A DNA stretch of 64,000 bases from Nitrospirota bacterium (GTDB lineage Bacteria > Nitrospirota > Thermodesulfovibrionia > Thermodesulfovibrionales > Dissulfurispiraceae). Of this stretch, positions 32,838 through 40,615 are shown in pieces; the stretch's first letter is position 1; the number at the start of each line of letters is the position of its first letter. The notes under the pieces are model-generated. The model did no database searches. It saw nothing but the letters and a program-made list of their open reading frames with translations, and had not been told where the DNA came from. The stretch is taken from the NCBI GenBank assembly GCA_015233655.1, contig JADFXI010000001.1:1-64000 (forward strand), in the 5' to 3' direction. The position numbers and the translations under genes were made by a program.

Positions 32838-33956
32838 TCAAGCCCGGACCCCTTTTATACAACTTATCATCAATTCAGCGGCAATTTGTATTTCTGCTGC
32901 AGTATTATCTTTGCCAGTGCTCAGCCTGAACGATCCCAATGCATCGGCATCAGGAATCCCCATCGCCTTTAAAACCGGAGACGGTATACGGGAGCCTGCA
33001 TGACATGCAGAGCCTGCTGATAAAGCGATCTTGTCGTGCAGCCGTGCGATAATGTCTTCAGCTATAATACCCTTCAATGATACATTCAACGTATTCGGAA
33101 GCCTAAGTTCATGGTGCCCGTTCAGCTTTAGCTCCAGCCCCGCTGCGAGCAGTGAATAAAGAGTGTCCCTCAACTCAAGCATATGCGCATATCGGTCCGC
33201 CAATTTCAGCGCCGATGCCTCGCATGCCTTTCCGAGGCCGGCAATGAGAGGTGTGTTTTCTGTGCCCGGTCTGAGTCCCCGTTCATGTCCGGCACCGAAC
33301 AACACAGGCATCAGCTGGACCCCGTCCCTTACATAAAGGGCCCCTGTACCCTTCGGCCCGTAGAACTTATGCGAAACAATTGTAAGCATATCGACCATCA
33401 AGTGAGCCACATTTACTTCCACTTTACCCATGCTCTGCGCCGCATCAGAATGGAAATGAACGCCGGCGGTACGGGCAATGCGTCCAATCTCCTCGATCGG
33501 CTGTAATACCCCGGTCTCGTTGTTGGCATGCATGACCGTAATAAGTATCGTGTCCTTCCGCAATGCGGCCCTGACCGTTTCAGGCGAAACAATGCCCCCA
33601 GTATCGACAGGCATGTATGTCACATGAAATCCATTTTTCTCAAGCCATCTGACAGGATTCAGGACCGAGGGATGCTCAATTACAGAGGTTATTATGTGCC
33701 CTTTTTGATAACGGTAAGCTGTCCCGATAATGGCAAGATTATTGGATTCGGTCCCACCGGACGTAAAAACAATTTCTGAGGGACCCGAGCCTATTGAAGA
33801 GGCGACCTGTTGCCTGGCCTTATCAATTATCGCTTTTGCAGCAATTCCGATGTCATGGCTGCTCGATGGATTGCCGAAATAAGGAAAAGCCCCGATAATC
33901 GCTTCTTTTACTTCCGCATCAAGCGGCGTGGTGGCATTATGGTCAAGGTAAATCAT
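32838..33956 (-). CDS. Cysteine desulfurase (NifS/IscS-like)
   Basis: MIYLDHNATTPLD, FTSGGTESNNLAI, SHKFYGPKGTGALYV, SAGSACHAG. Confidence 0.93.
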   Translation of the reverse strand: MIYLDHNATTPLDAEVKEAIIGAFPYFGNPSSSHDIGIAAKAIIDKARQQVASSIGSGPSEIVFTSGGTESNNLAIIGTAYRYQKGHIITSVIEHPSVLNPVRWLEKNGFHVTYMPVDTGGIVSPETVRAALRKDTILITVMHANNETGVLQPIEEIGRIARTAGVHFHSDAAQSMGKVEVNVAHLMVDMLTIVSHKFYGPKGTGALYVRDGVQLMPVLFGAGHERGLRPGTENTPLIAGLGKACEASALKLADRYAHMLELRDTLYSLLAAGLELKLNGHHELRLPNTLNVSLKGIIAEDIIARLHDKIALSAGSACHAGSRIPSPVLKAMGIPDADALGSFRLSTGKDNTAAEIQIAAELMISCIKGVRA

Positions 33957-34831
33957 CAGGAGTCGATGTCCCTGTGTACTATGTTTACAGACAGGTTGAA
34001 TTTTGAGTCAAGGCCCTTTGCCAATTGCTCCACTATGGCAGGAGAACGGTGCCTGCCGCCGGTGCAGCCTATCCCGATTGTGAGATAACTTCTGCCCTCT
34101 TTCATATAATGCGGCAGCAGAAAATCGAGCAGCCCGGTGACGTGAGCGAAAAATTCCACGGTCTCGTCATGCTTCAGCACAAACTCAGCAACAGCGCTAT
34201 CCGTGCCCTTTAGCGGCTTCAGCTCTGCTATGAAGTACGGGTTAGGCAAAAACCTGACATCGAAAAGGAGGTCCAGGTCCTGCGGCGCCCCGTGCTTGAA
34301 GCCAAAAGAAATTATAGTGACATTCATGCCTCCCGTAGACGCGCCGACTGCATACGTGGATGTGATGCGGTGGCGCAGCTGATGCGGAGTGAAGTTGGAA
34401 GTGTCCATTATAAAGTCTGCTGTGTCCCTGATGACCGCAAGGAGCCTTCGTTCCTCATCTATAGCCTTTTCAAGGTTCATCTCTCCGCTTATAGGCACCA
34501 TGGGATGGGGCCGTCTGGTCTCCTTGAATCGGCGCAGCATGACCTCTTTTTCAGCTTCAAGAAACAGTATCCTGATATTGTATTGGCTCTTCAAAGATCG
34601 AATGGCCAGGTATGCGCCTGAAAGAAAGACGTGCTCCCTGATATCGATGCCGACGCCTATTTTCCTGATGTTATCCGAGGTCTTTATGGTGGAGAGAAAA
34701 GGGCCTATTAGTGTTAACGGAAGATTGTCTATACAAAAATATCCTGCATCCTCAAGGGCCCTCAGGGCCACGGTTTTACCCGCCCCCGAAAGCCCGCTTA
34801 CTATTATGACCTCTATTGGAGAGGCATCCAT
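33956..34831 (-). CDS. rapZ: RNase adapter RapZ / nucleotide-binding protein
   Basis: VSGLSGAGKTVALRALEDAGYFCIDNLP; IGIGCTGGRHRSP. Confidence 0.95.
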   Translation of the reverse strand: MDASPIEVIIVSGLSGAGKTVALRALEDAGYFCIDNLPLTLIGPFLSTIKTSDNIRKIGVGIDIREHVFLSGAYLAIRSLKSQYNIRILFLEAEKEVMLRRFKETRRPHPMVPISGEMNLEKAIDEERRLLAVIRDTADFIMDTSNFTPHQLRHRITSTYAVGASTGGMNVTIISFGFKHGAPQDLDLLFDVRFLPNPYFIAELKPLKGTDSAVAEFVLKHDETVEFFAHVTGLLDFLLPHYMKEGRSYLTIGIGCTGGRHRSPAIVEQLAKGLDSKFNLSVNIVHRDIDS

Positions 34832-35350
34832 CTATTTGGCAGGTTCTATCAACCCATAGTTCCCGTCATCACGGCGATATACGACATTGATGTCGCCGCT
34901 CCTTTCATTGGTAAAAACAAAAAAATTCTTGTCCAGAAGTTCCATCTGATTGACAGCTTCTTCGGAACTCATAGGCTTCATATCGAAGCGTTTCTGTTTT
35001 ATTATGGAAACAGGCTCCTTGCCGCCCGCTCCCGGCATCTCCACGCTTTTCTTTTCACCTTTGCGGTAATCGTGCTGTTTCTCCTTAAATTTGACTACCT
35101 GCTTTTCGAGCTTCTCCACCACCTGATCGATAGCGGAATATACTTCGCCGGTTTTCCCTTCGGCCTGGATCATGACTCCGTTTACTTTCAGAAGCACCTC
35201 AGCCTTATGACTGAACTTCTCGACGCTCAGGGTCACAACAGCTTCGGAGATATTCGACACATACTTATCGAACCTCCCGATCTTCTCCTCGGCATAACTC
35301 CTCAATGCAGGTGTTATCTCCATATGACGGCCATTGACAATAACGTTCAT
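34832..35350 (-). CDS. hpf: Ribosome hibernation-promoting factor (long form)
   Basis: MNVIVNGRHMEITPALRSYAEEKIGRFDKY; C-terminal long-HPF domain MSSEEAVNQMELLDKNFFVFTNERSGDINVVYRRDDGNYGLIEP. Confidence 0.95.
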   Translation of the reverse strand: MNVIVNGRHMEITPALRSYAEEKIGRFDKYVSNISEAVVTLSVEKFSHKAEVLLKVNGVMIQAEGKTGEVYSAIDQVVEKLEKQVVKFKEKQHDYRKGEKKSVEMPGAGGKEPVSIIKQKRFDMKPMSSEEAVNQMELLDKNFFVFTNERSGDINVVYRRDDGNYGLIEPAK

Positions 35351-35365
35351 GCTCTTTCCTCCCTT

Positions 35366-36808
35366 TTATTCATATCTTTTTCTCTGATTCTGCGGCGGGA
35401 TTCTCAGTTCCTCCCGGTATTTCGCAACGGTCCTCCGCGCTATATTTATGTTCTGTTCTTTAAGTTTGTCCACGATCATCTGATCGCTCAGGGGATGTTT
35501 CACGTCCTCCTCGGTTATCGTTTTCTTAATGAGGTCTTTAACCAAAGTCGAGGATATATCGCCTGTGTCCGACTGGATTGAGCTGCTGAAGAAAAACCTG
35601 AAACTGTACACACCGTGATCGCAGGCAAGGAATTTGTTGGATGTGACCCTGCTGATAGTACTCTCATGCATGCCGATATCCACTGCCACATCCTTCAGGT
35701 TCAGAGGCTTCAGGCTCTGAATGCCCATGTCAAAGAAATCGCCCTGGAACTTGAGGATACTTGCGGAAACCTTATAAATAGTCTTGTTCCTCTGGTCAAG
35801 GCTCTTGATCAGCTCGCTGGCCCTCTTAAGCTTCTCCCGCAAGAATTCCATTTCTTCCTTTGTGAACTGTTCCTTTCTCGCAATCAGCTTGCGATAACCG
35901 CTGTTAAGGACCAATTTCGGCATCCCATCTTCATTGAGTACTATCTGATAACCCTCATCCGTCTTGCTTATAAATACGTCAGGTACCACGTAATTCGTAT
36001 CAGTGCTCGAAAAAATCCTGCCGGGCCGCGGCTCCAGCCCCTCGATTATTTTAACCGCAGCCATTATCTCATCCATTGACGTATTGAAAAGCTTCACAAG
36101 GAGGCTGTATTTTTTCCGTTCCAGACAATCCATGTGATCACTCACAATCTTTCCAACGACTGTCTGGCCCAGACCCAGATAATCAAGCTGCAGCAGCAGA
36201 CATTCCTTGAGGTTCCGCGCACCTACGCCCTGCGGATCAAATGTTTGAACGAGCGCAACCGCTGCTCCAACGGTCTCGCTGTCCGTATGCAGGGCTGAAG
36301 CCAGTTCCTCATCCGGGACCCTGAGATAGCCGTCTTCATCTATATTGCCTATGACCGCCTCAGCCGTCTTCCTGACCTCATCGTCCGAATTGCACAATCT
36401 CAGTTGCCACAACAAATGATCGTAAAGGTCAGGCTTTTTTGTATAAAACAGTTCATACGAGGGCTGCTCATCAATGCCTGGCGAGAAATAGCCGAGGTCT
36501 CTTCCATCGCTGCTCCGCTCATCAAAATAATCATCGACTCCGATGCTGGTAAGATTATCAAAAGATATCTCTGTATCAGAGTTGTCGTCGGAAACCGCGA
36601 CAGGCGGTTCTTCTTCAGGATACGCTTCAGCTTCAGCTTCCGGTTCTTCGAGTGATTCTTCAAGAAAAGGATTATCTACAAGCTCCTGGTTCAGCACCTG
36701 GGCGAGTTCAAGCTGGGGCATCTGCAGCAGCTTGATCGCCTGTTGCAACTGTGGCGTGAGGATCAGCTTCTGTGAAAGTCTGAGGTCAAGCCTGTTTTCC
36801 AGAGCCAT
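35366..36808 (-). CDS. rpoN: RNA polymerase sigma-54 factor
   Basis: N-terminal Gln-rich LSQKLILTPQLQQAIKLLQMPQLEL; RpoN box ARRTVAKYREELRIP. Confidence 0.97.
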   Translation of the reverse strand: MALENRLDLRLSQKLILTPQLQQAIKLLQMPQLELAQVLNQELVDNPFLEESLEEPEAEAEAYPEEEPPVAVSDDNSDTEISFDNLTSIGVDDYFDERSSDGRDLGYFSPGIDEQPSYELFYTKKPDLYDHLLWQLRLCNSDDEVRKTAEAVIGNIDEDGYLRVPDEELASALHTDSETVGAAVALVQTFDPQGVGARNLKECLLLQLDYLGLGQTVVGKIVSDHMDCLERKKYSLLVKLFNTSMDEIMAAVKIIEGLEPRPGRIFSSTDTNYVVPDVFISKTDEGYQIVLNEDGMPKLVLNSGYRKLIARKEQFTKEEMEFLREKLKRASELIKSLDQRNKTIYKVSASILKFQGDFFDMGIQSLKPLNLKDVAVDIGMHESTISRVTSNKFLACDHGVYSFRFFFSSSIQSDTGDISSTLVKDLIKKTITEEDVKHPLSDQMIVDKLKEQNINIARRTVAKYREELRIPPQNQRKRYE

Positions 36809-37551
36809 TAGAGCCTGAATTCCTCCCCGAGATACGCTTCCTTAACAGCAGGATTATTGATAAGCTCGTCCGGCATGCCTTCAGCCAGGATCGAGCCGTT
36901 GTTTATTATATAGGCCCTATCTGTTATGGAAAGGGTCTCTCTAACGTTATGGTCGGTTATCAATATCCCGAGTTCCTTAGACTTTAAATAGTTGAGCATC
37001 TTCTTCAGTTCTATTATCGCAATCGGGTCGATGCCGGCAAATGGTTCGTCAAACAACATAAATGTGGGTTTAAGCGCTATCGCCCTTGCAATCTCGGCGC
37101 GGCGCCTCTCTCCCCCGGACAACCGATAGCCGTCCCTGTCGGCAAACTCTTTAAGATTGAACTCTTCGAGCAATCTTTCGACTTCTCCCTCCATATCAGA
37201 CTTCGACCCTCCGTTTTCTCCTGCGCCCTTGATCTCCAGGACCGCCCTCAGATTATCTCTTACCGTCAACTTTCTGAATATAGATGGTTCCTGCGGGAGG
37301 TATCCCATTCCCTTTCTCGCTCTCTTGTACATAGGCAAACCCTGGATGTCTTCGCCGTCAAGCATGATGCTTCCTTGCTCGGGATTTATCATACCAACAA
37401 CCATATAAAAAGTTGTAGTTTTCCCCGCGCCGTTGGGACCCAGGAGTCCAACGATTTCGCCTGTATTAAGCGAAATATTGATGTCCTTTACTACATATCT
37501 CTTCCCGTAAGCCTTCGCCAGGTCCTTGATTTCAAGAATATGCCGTTTCAT
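36808..37551 (-). CDS. lptB: LPS export ABC transporter ATP-binding protein LptB
   Basis: GLLGPNGAGKTTTFYMVVG, LSGGERRRAEIARAIA, LFDEPFAGIDPIA. Confidence 0.96.
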   Translation of the reverse strand: MKRHILEIKDLAKAYGKRYVVKDINISLNTGEIVGLLGPNGAGKTTTFYMVVGMINPEQGSIMLDGEDIQGLPMYKRARKGMGYLPQEPSIFRKLTVRDNLRAVLEIKGAGENGGSKSDMEGEVERLLEEFNLKEFADRDGYRLSGGERRRAEIARAIALKPTFMLFDEPFAGIDPIAIIELKKMLNYLKSKELGILITDHNVRETLSITDRAYIINNGSILAEGMPDELINNPAVKEAYLGEEFRL

Positions 37552-37609
37552 AAGTGTTTATTCAATACTCAGCCTTAGAAAATAATATTGAAAGGGGGGC
37601 GTCTCCGCT

Positions 37610-38104
37610 TCATTTCTGTTTGTCCTTATTGACAATAAAAACCTTGCTGTTTTCAACAGTGGAGTGGTCATCTTTCATAAAATAAGTTATTTTTGTTCCG
37701 GTAACTACGTTTTCGCCCTCCGAGGCCCGAGGGTCACCGGTAAATACGATGTACTCTTCAGGTTCGGAATAATAAACAGCCGACTTGGAAGTTACGACCC
37801 TATCGCCCTTTACCATCTTCACATTGCCGTCCGACTCAATCTTCTTGATGTTGCTGCCGCCCTTCTCCTCGGAATAATAGACGAGCATCCTGTCCGCATA
37901 CATAGTCCGTTCGCCTTTTTTCGCAACAACATTAACTTCAAAGAGAGCTGTTTTGGCCTTGTTGTCGGTCGTCAGCTTCTGAGACGTAACAATCGTCGGC
38001 TCCTTGGCAGTCTTGCTTTCCTCCGCGGCAAAAACCCCTCCCGTACTGACGACCGCGGCAAACAACATACCCGCTATAAGGATTGCAGTCCTATTTCTTT
38101 TCAT
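37610..38104 (-). CDS. lptA: LPS transport periplasmic protein LptA
   Basis: Signal peptide; OstA-like fold (SQKLTTDNKAKTALFEVNVVAKKGERTMYADRM...); next to lptB. Confidence 0.82.
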   Translation of the reverse strand: MKRNRTAILIAGMLFAAVVSTGGVFAAEESKTAKEPTIVTSQKLTTDNKAKTALFEVNVVAKKGERTMYADRMLVYYSEEKGGSNIKKIESDGNVKMVKGDRVVTSKSAVYYSEPEEYIVFTGDPRASEGENVVTGTKITYFMKDDHSTVENSKVFIVNKDKQK

Positions 38105-38603
38105 AATAAAAAATCGCCTTCACATTCTTATTCAATGTTGCCTTATCATTGGTAGAGTTCAAGTCATCACCCTCAACATAAAATTTCTTGCCTATTATCT
38201 GCACCTTCTGGTCAGAGAACAGTTCGTTTTTCGAGGCATCCCAATAAAGGGTGGGAGTTAATATATCATAATCCGCGGTCGACGCATTAATATGGCCGTC
38301 GATCTTCAAATTCCGTTTATCAATATCATATAAGCCGCCGTCCGAGTTAAGTGTAAGCCCTTTTTCCGGGAAAGTTATCTGAAGGGCAACAAGTTTCACA
38401 TTGTTGTCGTCGAGGAAAATGGCCTTTTTAGAGCCCAGGGTCCATTTGACAACGCCATCTTTCCTCTGTATGATGCTGACGCCATCCATGTACGAATTGC
38501 CATCCATATTCACCTTTGGTTTATAAAACCCCTCTCTCTCTGAAAAAAATACAATCACGATGAAAAAACATATAAAAACAAGCAGAAATACGATTCTTTT
38601 CAT
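38091..38603 (-). CDS. lptC: LPS export protein LptC
   Basis: N-terminal TM MKRIVFLLVFICFFIVIVFF; LptC-like beta repeats; lptA-lptB follow. Start trimmed to MKRIVF. Confidence 0.8.
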   Translation of the reverse strand: MKRIVFLLVFICFFIVIVFFSEREGFYKPKVNMDGNSYMDGVSIIQRKDGVVKWTLGSKKAIFLDDNNVKLVALQITFPEKGLTLNSDGGLYDIDKRNLKIDGHINASTADYDILTPTLYWDASKNELFSDQKVQIIGKKFYVEGDDLNSTNDKATLNKNVKAIFYYEKK

Positions 38604-39228
38604 ATGAAAGTTTACCATAGCGGTACAGTATTGTAAAGGCGAGCATGACGGAAGTTCAGCCATTTTTTGGGTTCTATGCCTGTCATTCCACGCCAATAAG
38701 TCTGCTGCTTTTGAGGGCCCAGAGCTAAAGCGGAATAGCCGGGAATACTACTTTCGGGTAATTGTTTTCGCTGTAACAAATCCTGTTATATATACATGGC
38801 AACCGATTCAATATAAAGGAAACCAAAAACAATGGAGGCTGCATGGAAAATCTTTCACATTTAATTTGGGACTGGTTTTTACTCTGCTGTACGCCAAAAC
38901 ATGAACGGACAGGTACTTCCTGAAATCGACACCAGTTGCAACTTCCTGAATCTTTTTGTTTCCGTTCAAACACCGTAGAATCGAGTATTCGGTGCTGGCG
39001 TTAATTATTCTTGAAGTCCTCGTTTCTATAATTGGTCGAGAACATGAAAGTCTACACCACTGCTATCTAAGCTATTGTGATGATTTCCGGAAAAAAACTG
39101 TCAGAATCCTATTATTGACGTCTGCTTCGAATGTGCGGTTGAGGATTCACTCATCTGTATGCATAGTACTACAGGAATTGCTCGCCCCTCACTTGTGAAC
39201 TTCTTTTTAAATATATTTGTCTTACCCT

Positions 39229-40518
39229 CTATGAAAGTTTGCAGGCCCTTGCAGCGCTATGGGCAAGCCTTTCAGCCAGAATTTCGGAGAATGCCTTGTA
39301 GAACTTCAACTGGATGGACATCAGATCGAACGAATCGGTTTGCTTGTTCAGGGTATCGGCGTCGATTTTGAGAACATAAGCTTCTTCCTCGGCTACGACA
39401 TCGGCGCTCCTTTGCTGCCTCCTTATGATAGACATCTCGCCGAAACACTCCCCCCGTTTTAAGCGGTCTATAGTTTTTTTCATACTCGTGCCTCCGATCC
39501 TTTTCTGGATACAAATGCTCCCTTTCAGGATAACAAAAAAAGAGAGATCCGAACTTTCCCCTTCCTTTAAGACAATCTCGCCGCTGCTACACCTGAGCCA
39601 GGTGCTATTCCCGAGGATCATTAACAGCTCGTCATCAGTAAAAGGCTTGAAAAAATCCGTCGCACGCATTATTCTTATCTTGTTTTCGTCTTCTTTCGAT
39701 ACCTCGTAATGGGCTTCTGCCTGCGGGGCTGCGACTGCCGGATCACTGGCGCCGGAAACGTCCGACCGAACCGCGTGAACAGTTTTATTCGAATCGATTT
39801 CATCCGCTTCTTCATCGTCTCCCATTCTGTGGACAGCCTCGACATGCCGCATCTTGAGCACTCTGATGGTTACTTCACTCATAACTGTACCTTTGCGCAT
39901 GATAAGGCGGCCGGCGCTGTCTGAGACATCGTTTTTCAGCGTCATGCCTGGTATCAGATTGTCAACGGCAACGGCAGCCGTTGAAGTGACCGGTCTTTGT
40001 TGTGAGCGATCTGGAGTTGCGATTGCCGGCTTTTTTGCAACCGGCGTTTCCGGCTGAACGACATGACCCAATTCCGTTGCATCGCTTTTCTCAGGGGCTT
40101 CATCCTGTTCAACTCCCTCAATCTCTACCACCTCGATATCCCGTGTTTTGAACATCCTGATGTTTGCTTCACTGATAACTGTGCCGCCGCGTATAAGAAG
40201 GCGGCCAGTTCCGTCTGCGACGTCGCTTTTCAACTTCATGCCAGGTTTCAGATTGTCCACAGGAACATTAGCCGATACAGCGGGCGGTCTCTGTCCTGAA
40301 GGACCCGATTCCGTTGCATCGCTTTTCTCAGGGGTTTCAGACGCCTCCTGTTCAACTCCCTCAATCTTGACTGCTTCAATATCCCGCGTCTTGAACATCC
40401 TGATGTTTGCTTCACTGATAACTGTGCCGCCGCGTATAAGAAGGCGGCCTGAACTATCCGTGACATCAGTATTGAGCATCATCCCAGGTTTCAGATTATC
40501 AACTAAAACATTGGCCAT
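39229..40518 (-). CDS. Protein with three tandem ~50-aa (HD-GYP-N-terminal-like) modules plus a cyclic nucleotide-binding domain
   Basis: Three copies of VDNLKPGM.L..DV.D..GRLLIRGGTVISEANIRMFK.R.IE.V; C-terminal FKPFTDDELLMILGNST...GECFGEMSIIRRQQRSADVVAEEE. Confidence 0.8.
   Translation of the reverse strand: MANVLVDNLKPGMMLNTDVTDSSGRLLIRGGTVISEANIRMFKTRDIEAVKIEGVEQEASETPEKSDATESGPSGQRPPAVSANVPVDNLKPGMKLKSDVADGTGRLLIRGGTVISEANIRMFKTRDIEVVEIEGVEQDEAPEKSDATELGHVVQPETPVAKKPAIATPDRSQQRPVTSTAAVAVDNLIPGMTLKNDVSDSAGRLIMRKGTVMSEVTIRVLKMRHVEAVHRMGDDEEADEIDSNKTVHAVRSDVSGASDPAVAAPQAEAHYEVSKEDENKIRIMRATDFFKPFTDDELLMILGNSTWLRCSSGEIVLKEGESSDLSFFVILKGSICIQKRIGGTSMKKTIDRLKRGECFGEMSIIRRQQRSADVVAEEEAYVLKIDADTLNKQTDSFDLMSIQLKFYKAFSEILAERLAHSAARACKLS
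40148..40449 (-). repeat. Tandem near-identical coding repeats within the cNMP-binding protein gene
   Basis: Identical 59-nt block ttgaacatcctgatgtttgcttcactgataactgtgccgccgcgtataagaaggcggcc at 40148-40206 and 40391-40449 (243-nt spacing). Confidence 0.9.
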
Positions 40519-40615
40519 GACAGCAGCATCCCTCCAGGAATGAAATAATATATCAGTTTTTAATAGTATAGACGATTGCAGCGTTCAGGATAAAGCAACT
40601 TCATTTTGAGTCTCA

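Noticed and set aside
38725-38973. 82-aa minus ORF in the gap left of the signalling operon as a transposase remnant
   Set aside because: No transposase motif (DDE/HUH) and no terminal inverted repeats could be identified by eye.
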